A stretch of DNA of 33,902 bases from Acidobacteriota bacterium (GTDB lineage: Bacteria; Acidobacteriota; Vicinamibacteria; Vicinamibacterales; CAVVIG01): the NCBI GenBank assembly GCA_025463215.1, contig JAOBWF010000155.1:1-33902 (forward strand), in the 5' to 3' direction. The notes under the pieces were generated by a model. The model had not been told where the DNA came from. It made no database searches and saw only the letters and a list, made by a program, of their open reading frames with translations. Positions 15,760 to 25,117 of the stretch are shown here, piece by piece. A program made the translations under genes and the position numbers. Each line of letters starts with the position of its first letter. Within the stretch, counting starts at the first letter, position 1.

Positions 15760-18700
15760 TAGCTGAAGAAGAACAACAGGTCGGAGCCGCTGCCCTGCGC
15801 GCGCTGGAACAGCTGCGTCTGCGTGCTCGAGCCCTGCATCACGTTGGTGCGCAGCCGCAGCCACTTGGTGAGCTCGTACTCGAGGATGAAGTTGGTCTCG
15901 CTCTGCCCACCGATGCCCTGCTCCACTTTCACGTACAGGTTCTGCCCGAGCTGCTGGCCGATGGTGAGCGAAGCGGCGTCGCCGCTGTCGGGCGCGGTGT
16001 TGATCTCGAACGTGTCGACGCCGAGCGCGTTCTCGATCGACGAGGACAGCGCGCCGGCGAGCGTTCCGGTCGCCATCGCCTGGGCGCGCTGGGCCAGCGA
16101 GACCTGCTGCCCTTCGCCGAGCGAGTTGATCGACTGATTGAAGACGATGAGCGAGAGGATGTCGGCCTGTTCGAGCGGCGGCGTGCTGCTCAGTTCGATC
16201 TCGGGCTGCTTGAGCGTGCCGCGCACATTGACGCGCGCTTCGACGCCCTGAATCAACCGCCGCGTGCGCAGGTCCAGGATCGGGTTGAGGTCGTTGAGCG
16301 GCTCGCCCGCGAAGCGGACGGTGCCGTCGCGCAGGATCTCGAAGCGGCGGCTCTGAAAATCGTAGGTGCCGCGCACGGTGTTGACCGCGCCGACGAGCGC
16401 AATCTGCTGCCCCGGCGCCTTGGTCGCGCGCAGGTCGCCGCCGAGCGTGATGTTCATCGCCCCCAGACTCATGGGCGCACCCGGCGTGCGCAGCTCGCTG
16501 GCCTTGATCACGAGGTCGTCGGGGATCGTGACCTGGACGTCCATGGTCAGCGCGTCCATCGGCGTCCGCGTCGCCGCCGGCGGCGCGGCGCCGGCGGCCG
16601 GCGTGGTCAGGTAATCGGTCTGCTGGGTCGCGTACGCCGAGTCGGTCGTCAGCGCGAGAATCGTGTCGAGATTCACCTGCCCGGTCGACAACCCGAACTC
16701 GCCGACCACTTTCGGTGCGTTCAGCTGGCCGCCGATCTCCAGGTTGGTATTCACCCGGACGTTGCCCATCTTGTTGTCGATGACCTTGAAGTCGTCCGCG
16801 GTCACATACAGCTCGACGTTGCCGACCTGCAGCTCGTGGATCCCGAGATCGCCGGTGATCGACAGTGCGCTCTGGTGGTTGTCGATCACCGAGATGTGCT
16901 CGATATGGACCTTGTCCGGCTGCAGATCGATCTTTCCCTGCAGGTTCGAATAGGCGACGCCGGTCGGGTCGACGGTGAAGCCCGCCTTGTCGATGCTGAT
17001 GACGCCGGCCGGGTGCGGATCCGCCGCCGAGCCCGTGATGTCGATTTTGGCCTGCAGCGTACCCGTGACCTTGGTCAGCGACGTCGTGAAGCCCTGCACC
17101 AGCCCGAGGTCGATCGGCGTGCTCTCGACATGCAGATCGATCCGGTCGCCGGCGGCGACGGGCGCGCCGTGCGCGGCGGCGCGGTCGGCGGTCGTCCCGC
17201 TGGCCGTGAACAGCGCGGTCGGCACGTAGCCTTTCGCGGTGAGGTAGGTCGTCGGGTTCTGCTGCAGCCTGGTGTCGAGCGTCAGGCCGGCGCCGGCGTA
17301 GTTCACCGTGCCGCCGAGTGAATCGTAGCGGTACTGCTGGATGCCCCCCTTGTCGATCTTGAACTCCCCCTTCACGTCGGGCGCCGCCGTGGTGCCCGTG
17401 ACGGTCGCGGACGCGTTGAGCGTCCCGGTCAACTGCGGCGGCCGCAGCAGGATGGCGTCCACGTTCGCCAGATCGACATTGGTCAGCGTGACCTTCAGGG
17501 CATCGCCGGGTGTGCCGAACGTGCCGTCGGCCGCAATCTGCTGCGGGCCGTTGGTCAACGTCACGTTCTTCACCGAGACGGCGTCATGGCCGTAGTTGAT
17601 CGTCGCCTCGGAGCCCTGCGCCAGCTGCCAGCGCTGTCCTTGCGTCTGAAGACCGAGGTTGCGCAGGTGCACTTCCTGATGATCCGGATGCAGCACGAGC
17701 GAACCGGACGCGCCGACCGAACGCTGCGGCTGCTTCGCGGTCGCGTCGAACTCGAGCGTCTTCTGGTTGTAGGTGGTCTTGGCGTCGAGCTCGTTGATGT
17801 CCTGGCCGGCGATCGTGACGAAGGTCGCGCGCGTGTCGGCCGTGACGTTGGCATCGGCCACGGTCAGCTCCGGCACCGCCGCCGTGAACGTGCTCGCCAC
17901 CGTCAGCGCGCCGTCGTTTCCGTACTTGAGGCCGTCGCCGGTCAGCGTGCCGGACGCCTTCAGCTCGTGCTTGTTGCCGGTGACGGTCGCATCGACCTTG
18001 CCGATGCCGGCGAGCGACAGATCGGCCAGCTTGCCGACCTCCGCGAGGCTCGGCGAGTCGGCGTGGATCGTCAGATTCGACTGGCCGGTGTCGTTCAACG
18101 CCAGCGTGCCGTTGGCCTTGACGTTGACGTCGCGTCCGGTGACCTCGAACGCGCGGATGTCCCCCGTCGACTCGTGATACGAGCCGTCGAGCGACGCGCG
18201 CGTGATCTCGAGGCCGCCGATCGTGGAGGGGTCGAGCGTCACGTTGCCGTCGGCCTGGACGCTGTCTGGCGTGACGCCGGCCGAGAGATGCGCGACGGTG
18301 GCGTCGACGTCGACCGTGCCGGCGACCGTGCCCTTCAGTTCGGGTTTGCCGGCGGCGACCGCCGGATCGAACCCGGCGAACCCGCCGGTCGCCTTGAGGT
18401 GCGCCGTGTCGTGCGCGAGCCCGGCGTCGAAGGTGAGCTGCGGGATGGTGCCGCCGAGGATCGACGTGTCCGTCAACGTGCCGGACGCCGTGACGTCCAT
18501 CGTCTCGGGCGCCGTGCCGCGGCCGCTCGCGGTGACATGGCCGTTGATCGCGCTCTTGTAGCGTTCGTTCGCCAGCGCCGGGACGCGGAACTGCTCGCCC
18601 ATCTTCTGGAGATCGAGGTCGGCGACCGTGGCGTCCGCGCGGTAGGCGACGTCGCTGCCGTCGAGGGTGACGCCGGCCGTGCTGCCGGCAACGATGCGGG

Positions 18701-20132
18701 CGCCGGCGACGGTTGACGGCTGGAAGCGGAGATCCGCGGTCAGGTTGGCGCTGCGCCCCTTGGCGTGGTAGTCGGCGTTGACGTCGGTCGCCGCCGGCGG
18801 AACCTTGAGCGCGCGCGGCAGCTGACGCAGGTCGAGCCCGCGCGCCTGACCGTGGACGTCGTACGCGACCGTGCGGTCCTTGGTGGCGAAGTCCGGCAGC
18901 GTGACGTCTCCCGCCACCGTCGCCGCCGCTCCGTACGCCGAGGCGCGGCCGTCGATCCCGACCTGCCGGCCGTCGATGCGCGCGGCGGCGTGCACGCGAT
19001 CCGCGACGTAGCCGGCCGCGACCAGTCGCGGCGCATCCAGCGTGACGGTGCCGTGCAGTGCGCTGACGTTCGACAGCGCCTCGCCATGCAGATCGACGCG
19101 CGCGTCCGCCGTGATGTCGCTCTTCTGCGCCGGATCGTTCAGCAGCGTCGACAGATCGAGGTGTTTCACCGACAGATCGCCCTGCACCGACTGCCCGGGC
19201 GCGACGAGGTCGGCGACGATCTTGCCGCTCGCCATTCCGGCGGACGACTGCACGTTCATCGCGACGTTGAGACGATCGAGCGGACCGTCGGCCTTGATGT
19301 CGAACGACGGCTGCAGCCGGATGCCGGCCAGCGCCGGCACCAGCCGGGCGATTTCAGGAATCGACAGCTTGTCGGAGCTGACCTGGAGGTTGAACACCGG
19401 CTTCGTCAGGTACTGCTTGACCGCGCCGTCGATCGACAGCGAGGTCTCCGACGTGCGCAACGCCAGCTTGTCGATGAACACCGTATCGTCCTTGACCGAG
19501 ACGCCGCCGGACAGCGCGTTGACGGCCAACGCCGGCTCGGTGCCGCGGAAGGACACGTGCGTGATCTCGATCGAGTAGCGCGACGGCTCGTACTTGACCG
19601 CCAGCTTGGCGTCGAGGTGATCGAACCGCTTCGGGATCTCGACACCCGACGTCCCCACCGGTCCGTCGACGATCACCGATCCGTCGCTGATGCCGATCGC
19701 ATCGATCGCGACCGGTTTGCCGCCGCCGTCCGACGACTGCTGCTGCTTGACGAGACGGCTGAGCGACCAGGTGTCGCCGTCGCGACGGAGGTAGATCACC
19801 GGCTGATCGAGGCGGATGCTGTCGACCGACAGCCCCTTGGTCAGCATCTGGAACACGTTGTAATTGAGCCCGAGATCCTTCACCGCGACGACCTGGCTGC
19901 CGTCCATCGAGACGCCGATGTTCTCCATCTCGACGCCGAACAGCAGATTGCCGCCGAGCCGCTCGATCGACAGCGTCCCGTTCAGATACGTGTTCGCCTG
20001 GCGGACGATGTAGCCGCGCAGCCAGTTCTTGAACCACGCGGTCTGCGACACGATCACGGCCGCGGCGGTCGCGCCGACGATCAGCGTCAGCACGAGGACC
20101 AGAACGTGTGTCAGACGTTTGACGATGCTCAT
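15756..20132 (-). CDS. tamB: TamB-like translocation and assembly protein (DUF490)
   Basis: A 1458-residue AsmA/TamB-class protein. An N-terminal signal anchor (residues about 9-32, LVLVLTLIVGATAAAVIVSQ) leads into a very long run of repetitive beta-strand sequence, expected to form a periplasm-spanning groove. The C-terminal DUF490 domain includes PPLEQADILSLIVF, GTLAGALSS and GLNYTLNP-like segments, ending in aromatic LLFFFSY. In known systems TamB works with TamA in outer-membrane protein insertion or lipid transport. It starts 15 bases downstream of the TamA/BamA-like gene, so both are surely co-transcribed. Its stop overlaps that of the convergent molybdopterin oxidoreductase. Size is normal for the family. 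Confidence 0.92.
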   Translation of the reverse strand: MSIVKRLTHVLVLVLTLIVGATAAAVIVSQTAWFKNWLRGYIVRQANTYLNGTLSIERLGGNLLFGVEMENIGVSMDGSQVVAVKDLGLNYNVFQMLTKGLSVDSIRLDQPVIYLRRDGDTWSLSRLVKQQQSSDGGGKPVAIDAIGISDGSVIVDGPVGTSGVEIPKRFDHLDAKLAVKYEPSRYSIEITHVSFRGTEPALAVNALSGGVSVKDDTVFIDKLALRTSETSLSIDGAVKQYLTKPVFNLQVSSDKLSIPEIARLVPALAGIRLQPSFDIKADGPLDRLNVAMNVQSSAGMASGKIVADLVAPGQSVQGDLSVKHLDLSTLLNDPAQKSDITADARVDLHGEALSNVSALHGTVTLDAPRLVAAGYVADRVHAAARIDGRQVGIDGRASAYGAAATVAGDVTLPDFATKDRTVAYDVHGQARGLDLRQLPRALKVPPAATDVNADYHAKGRSANLTADLRFQPSTVAGARIVAGSTAGVTLDGSDVAYRADATVADLDLQKMGEQFRVPALANERYKSAINGHVTASGRGTAPETMDVTASGTLTDTSILGGTIPQLTFDAGLAHDTAHLKATGGFAGFDPAVAAGKPELKGTVAGTVDVDATVAHLSAGVTPDSVQADGNVTLDPSTIGGLEITRASLDGSYHESTGDIRAFEVTGRDVNVKANGTLALNDTGQSNLTIHADSPSLAEVGKLADLSLAGIGKVDATVTGNKHELKASGTLTGDGLKYGNDGALTVASTFTAAVPELTVADANVTADTRATFVTIAGQDINELDAKTTYNQKTLEFDATAKQPQRSVGASGSLVLHPDHQEVHLRNLGLQTQGQRWQLAQGSEATINYGHDAVSVKNVTLTNGPQQIAADGTFGTPGDALKVTLTNVDLANVDAILLRPPQLTGTLNASATVTGTTAAPDVKGEFKIDKGGIQQYRYDSLGGTVNYAGAGLTLDTRLQQNPTTYLTAKGYVPTALFTASGTTADRAAAHGAPVAAGDRIDLHVESTPIDLGLVQGFTTSLTKVTGTLQAKIDITGSAADPHPAGVISIDKAGFTVDPTGVAYSNLQGKIDLQPDKVHIEHISVIDNHQSALSITGDLGIHELQVGNVELYVTADDFKVIDNKMGNVRVNTNLEIGGQLNAPKVVGEFGLSTGQVNLDTILALTTDSAYATQQTDYLTTPAAGAAPPAATRTPMDALTMDVQVTIPDDLVIKASELRTPGAPMSLGAMNITLGGDLRATKAPGQQIALVGAVNTVRGTYDFQSRRFEILRDGTVRFAGEPLNDLNPILDLRTRRLIQGVEARVNVRGTLKQPEIELSSTPPLEQADILSLIVFNQSINSLGEGQQVSLAQRAQAMATGTLAGALSSSIENALGVDTFEINTAPDSGDAASLTIGQQLGQNLYVKVEQGIGGQSETNFILEYELTKWLRLRTNVMQGSSTQTQLFQRAQGSGSDLLFFFSY

Positions 20133-20147
20133 CCCTGAACCTTGAAC

Positions 20148-22013
20148 CTAAAAAGCCTGTCCGATACTGAAATGGAGCCGGTAGCGACGCGTCTGCGGGC
20201 TGCCGTTGACGATCAGCTCCGGCGTCGGGTTCAGCTGGTAGCCGAAGTCGAAGCGGATCGGCCCGACCGGCGTCTGATACCGCAGCCCGGGGCCGATCGC
20301 ATACCGCAGCTCGCCGAATGTGAACCCGAACGAATTCGCCCACACGTTGCCGGCGTCGAGGAACAGGACGCCGCCGATATTGCCGCGCAGCGTGGCGCGC
20401 AGCTCCTCGCTGAACGCAATCATGCTGTTGCCGCCGACCGGCTGGCCGTCGACGAGCGGACTCACTTCATACCGCCCCCAGCCCCGGATGCTGGTCGCGC
20501 CGCCGAGAAAGTACTTCTTGCTGAACGGCACGTTGCCCGGATCGCCGCTCGCCGGGCGGATGTTGCCAATCTGCACCCGGCTCGCGACGACAAGGGAGTC
20601 GGTGATCGGCAGATAGTGGCGGGCGTCGACCGCCGAGGAGTAGTAGTTGAAGCTGCCGGGCAGCAGGCGCCCGCCTGCGTTCTCGGCGTGGACGGCAATC
20701 TGGTAGCCGCGGTGCGCATTCAGTACGTTGTCCGCGGTCGAGTGCTGGTAGTCGACACCCACTGCGTTCAGCGTGCCGTTCTGCTCGCGCGTCTGCGGAT
20801 CGAGGCCGAGCGCGATGAAATACGACCGGAGCGTCGGGTTGCTGAAGGCCTCCGCGGTGATCAGGCTGCTGTCGTGCTCGCTCGTCAGCGACAGGCCCAA
20901 GGAGGTATTCGCGCTCTGCCGGTGCAGCAGCGTCACCTTGCCGCCGGACACCGTCGACCGGTAGGCCGGCGTGTACGAGTACCACTGCTGCCCTTCGACC
21001 CCGAGCGAGAAGTGCGGCCGGAAGAAGAACGGCTGGTTGAAGTCGAAGCGCGCGCCGCGATCGAGCGACGACCAGCGCAGGTGCGTCCCGGCGGTCCGTG
21101 CGCCGCCGAGGAAATTGAGATGGTGGTACTCGGCGTCGACCCGTGCCTTCTCCTCGGTGCCGTAGCCGACACCGAAGTTTGTGCGCTGATGGTTGCCTTC
21201 CGCGATCGTGACCCGGACCGGGACGTCGTCGGGCTGCTGTTCCTGGTTCAGCGGCTCGACGTTGGCGAACTGAAACAGCTCGAGGCCGTAGAGCCGGCGC
21301 TGCGAATCCTGGACGACGCTGCGCTGATAGAGATCGCCCGGCTTGAACGTCAGCTCGCGGCGGATGATGTGCTCGTCGACGCTCTTGTTGCCGACGACTT
21401 CCACCGCGCCGAAGTGCGCCAGCTTGCCCGGCTCGGCCCCGAACGTCAGCGTCGCGTCCTTGCCGCTGCCGCCATCGTCTTCGCCGGTCGACACCTTCGC
21501 GTACGGATAGCCGTGGTCTTTCAGTTCGTTGACCGCCATCTCGTGCGTGCTGACCACCAGCTGCCGATCGCGCGGCTGGCCGACTTTGAGCGGTGCCCGC
21601 TTCTTGAGGTCGTCGAGATGCGCAGGCGGGAGGGCATCGAACCCCGTGAAATCAATGGCCTTCACGAGCACGGGCGCCCCTTCGGCGATGGTGACCGTGA
21701 GATCGACCTCGTCCTGCTTGTCGTTCAGCTTGACGTCGAAACCGGCGACGCGCGCGTCCGGATAGCCGCGGTCGGCGTAAAACGCCTGGATGCGCTTCAG
21801 ATCGGCATCGAAGCGGGACCGATCGAAAAAGTATTTCTTCCCCCAGGGAATTTTGGAGCTCTGACGGGTCGCAAGCGCGTCTTTCAGACGCGCTTGGTCG
21901 ACCGCCTTGACCCCTTTGAAGGACAGGCTGTGAACCTTGATCGTCCCTCCTTCCTTGCACGCGGCGGCGGCGGTCACGACGAGGAGGGCGAACGCGGCGA
22001 GCGGGACACGCAT
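20148..22013 (-). CDS. tamA: TamA/BamA-family outer-membrane assembly protein
   Basis: About 621 residues: signal sequence, then POTRA-type domains (around 25-105 beginning IKVHSLSFKGVKAV, 105-185, and 195-270 with VEVVGNKSVDEHIIRRELTF), then a 16-strand Omp85 barrel. The barrel shows the loop-6 motif GGATSIRGWGRY and ends in a C-terminal Phe (HFSIGQAF). Mature start may be at the Cys in TAAAAC, a poor lipobox that could make it lipid-anchored, which is unusual for Omp85 proteins. ATG at 22013 is chosen over GTG at 22022; neither has a Shine-Dalgarno. Pairing with tamB directly downstream favours TamA, but general BamA cannot be excluded. Confidence 0.88.
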   Translation of the reverse strand: MRVPLAAFALLVVTAAAACKEGGTIKVHSLSFKGVKAVDQARLKDALATRQSSKIPWGKKYFFDRSRFDADLKRIQAFYADRGYPDARVAGFDVKLNDKQDEVDLTVTIAEGAPVLVKAIDFTGFDALPPAHLDDLKKRAPLKVGQPRDRQLVVSTHEMAVNELKDHGYPYAKVSTGEDDGGSGKDATLTFGAEPGKLAHFGAVEVVGNKSVDEHIIRRELTFKPGDLYQRSVVQDSQRRLYGLELFQFANVEPLNQEQQPDDVPVRVTIAEGNHQRTNFGVGYGTEEKARVDAEYHHLNFLGGARTAGTHLRWSSLDRGARFDFNQPFFFRPHFSLGVEGQQWYSYTPAYRSTVSGGKVTLLHRQSANTSLGLSLTSEHDSSLITAEAFSNPTLRSYFIALGLDPQTREQNGTLNAVGVDYQHSTADNVLNAHRGYQIAVHAENAGGRLLPGSFNYYSSAVDARHYLPITDSLVVASRVQIGNIRPASGDPGNVPFSKKYFLGGATSIRGWGRYEVSPLVDGQPVGGNSMIAFSEELRATLRGNIGGVLFLDAGNVWANSFGFTFGELRYAIGPGLRYQTPVGPIRFDFGYQLNPTPELIVNGSPQTRRYRLHFSIGQAF

Positions 22014-22077
22014 AGCTGACACTACAGAACCATAACTTGTGCCAGCGGCGGGCAGGATGGGCAGGACCGTCGGTGTC

Positions 22078-22266
22078 TTACTCGCGCGTGATCTCCGGCT
22101 TGCCCGACGACACGGCCAGCATGATGCCGAGCCCGACCGCGATGATCGTGCCGATCGCGATCCACGTGCCGCTCACGTGGGCGAGCACCCCCGCCTGCCA
22201 CAGCGCCAGCATCGCGCCGACGACGAGGACGAAGTAGCCGACGAGAAACAGGTGAATGAAGCGCAT
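22078..22266 (-). CDS. Small two-helix membrane protein
   Basis: A 62-residue protein with two predicted transmembrane segments (about 4-25 and 33-52) separated by a short VLAHVSG turn, and a charged C-terminus (SSGKPEITRE). I do not recognise a family. It lies between ompA and tamA in the same direction, with 55 bases before the tamA start, so it probably belongs to the envelope operon. Its ATG abuts the hairpin repeat at 22275-22353. Codon usage fits the surrounding genes, and hydrophobicity plus context make it credible. Confidence 0.7.
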   Translation of the reverse strand: MRFIHLFLVGYFVLVVGAMLALWQAGVLAHVSGTWIAIGTIIAVGLGIMLAVSSGKPEITRE

Positions 22267-22274
22267 GGCTCTGT

Positions 22275-22353
22275 CTGATGGCTGATGGCGAACGGCCTAT
22301 GGCTGAATGGCCGGTCCGTCGACCCGAGCCATCAGCCATAAGCCATCAACCAT
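22275..22353. repeat. Hairpin repeat (GGCTGATGGCTGATGG type) between ompA and small membrane gene
   Basis: The left arm (22275-22308) carries CTGATGGCTGATGGC and related units, and the right arm (22327-22353) carries the inverted form GCCATCAGCCATAAGCCATC. The spacer is about 18 bp. It fills nearly the whole 91-bp gap and ends a few bases from the ATG of the small membrane protein. The same unit recurs at 26011-26036 and 26431-26492. It could act as a processing or attenuation hairpin within the transcript. Confidence 0.75.
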
Positions 22354-22357
22354 GACG

Positions 22358-24091
<1,734 letters not shown>

Positions 24092-24129
24092 TGTTAGTCG
24101 CCTCCAAAACGTTCGCTCGTCCGAACCTG

Positions 24130-24393
24130 TCATTCGGCACGATTTTCCGCCGCACCCTCTGCGACCGCCTGCGTGGCTGGCGCTGCCCCATCCGCGGGGA
24201 CGACCAGGCGTCCGCGTCCGCCGCGGCTGACCTGCCCACCCTTGCGGCCGGCGTTGCGCGCTTCGTCGGCGGTCCACTCGTGGGCCGTACCCTTTTCATG
24301 CGCCGCGCGCCCGCCCTTGCTGGCGATCTCGCGCTGTTTCTCGGCCGACATCGACGCGAACCCACGCCGTTCTTTGCGTTCTGCTGTAGTCAC
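24130..24393 (-). CDS. KGG-repeat stress protein (GsiB/Con-10 type)
   Basis: An 87-residue hydrophilic protein with the KGG repeat family pattern: RRGFASMSAEKQREIASKGG (10-29) followed by a second unit WTADEARNAGRKGG and a Gly/Arg then Ala-rich tail. Such proteins are desiccation or general stress related in other bacteria, where the biochemical role is unclear. The start is GTG at 24393 with GGAGGG seven bases upstream. It sits upstream of ompA in the same direction with a 38-bp gap, so co-transcription is possible. The tail after residue 55 is unlike the family core. Confidence 0.85.
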   Translation of the reverse strand: MTTAERKERRGFASMSAEKQREIASKGGRAAHEKGTAHEWTADEARNAGRKGGQVSRGGRGRLVVPADGAAPATQAVAEGAAENRAE

Positions 24394-24420
24394 CGCTCAG
24401 CCCTCCGTATGTGTGCCAAT

Positions 24421-24645
24421 TTATGCGCGAACGACGTATGGACCCTTTTTGCCCGGTTCCGGTGGGGGGTCCTGGACGCGCGGGGGACGCGGCTCGTCGA
24501 GCGGCGTCTCCGGAGCGTCGTCCGAGTCCTCGTCCGTGTCGTCGTTGCCGGGATCCTCGGGAGACGGCATGACGCCATATTCCCGCCGGACATCGCTCGT
24601 GTGGACTCCCATCGCACCTGAACGATTATCAAAGTCTGTGCCCAT
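24421..24645 (-). CDS. Small acidic proline-rich protein
   Basis: A 74-residue protein, disordered by composition: a DDTDEDSDDAPE acidic patch followed by repeated Pro-rich segments and a C-terminal PGKKGPYVVRA. I do not recognise a named family, although short proteins ending in a KGPYV-like tail occur in other bacteria, from memory. ATG at 24645 opens the frame. It is 27 bases upstream of the KGG gene and may form a stress pair with it. Coding status rests on the coherent composition and neighbourhood. Confidence 0.6.
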   Translation of the reverse strand: MGTDFDNRSGAMGVHTSDVRREYGVMPSPEDPGNDDTDEDSDDAPETPLDEPRPPRVQDPPPEPGKKGPYVVRA

Positions 24646-24753
24646 TGTCCGGTGTTGGCCGGGGGCGTAAATGGCTGATTTTTGGCGGTTTACTTGCGGT
24701 GCGGCTATATCGTGCCGCGCTGAGTTGCAGCGGTTTGCTACAGAAGGGCTTGT

Positions 24754-24773
24754 CGCAGTAGCGAATGACTGCG
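24754..24773 (-). terminator. Weak hairpin downstream of yggX
   Basis: CGCAGT (24754-24759) pairs with ACTGCG (24768-24773) around an 8-base loop, 12 bases past the yggX stop on the minus strand. No U-run follows, so it is a poor intrinsic terminator candidate. The rest of the 139-bp gap (24646-24784) shows no gene or clear promoter. Confidence 0.25.
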
Positions 24774-24784
24774 GGGCTGGCGGC

Positions 24785-25117
24785 CTACTTGGCCTGCTGG
24801 GGCACGTAGCCGGGAGGCAGCGCCGCGGCGTCGCCGAAGAAGAAATCTTCCATGTGCTTGGCGACGAGATCCTGCGCCTCCTTCTGCCACGGCATCAGGC
24901 GGTACTCGTTGAGGATCATCTTCATCCGCTCTTCCCAGAGCTTCCATGCGTCCTTCGAGACGTTGTCGTAGATGCGCTGGCCGAGGTCGCCGGGCCACGG
25001 GACGCTGTCGAGGCCGGGCAGCTCTTTCTGGAACTTGACGCACATCACGGTGCGGCCGCTCTTGTTGATCGAAGGTCCGGAGGCGGGCGAGGCGGGGGGG
25101 CCGCAGGAATCAGCCAT
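24785..25117 (-). CDS. yggX: YggX-like Fe(II)-trafficking/oxidative damage protection protein
   Basis: A 110-residue member of the YggX family, which protects Fe-S clusters from oxidants. The core begins RTVMCVKFQKELPGLD and continues with PGDLGQRIYDNVSKDAWKLW, KMILNEYRLMPW and MEDFFFGD, matching the family through its conserved Cys near the start of the core. About 22 extra residues (Ser/Pro/Gly-rich) precede the core if ATG at 25117 is used, and an internal ATG in TVMCVKF is possible but would cut the fold. The gene overlaps the upstream ATP-grasp stop by eight bases, so it is co-translated with it. This places an iron-sulfur protection factor after a radical SAM gene. Confidence 0.92.
   Translation of the reverse strand: MADSCGPPASPASGPSINKSGRTVMCVKFQKELPGLDSVPWPGDLGQRIYDNVSKDAWKLWEERMKMILNEYRLMPWQKEAQDLVAKHMEDFFFGDAAALPPGYVPQQAK

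Noticed and set aside
18765-20138. Plus-strand open frame opposite tamB
   Set aside because: Composition is an antisense artefact, while the minus-strand protein has a signal anchor and DUF490 end.
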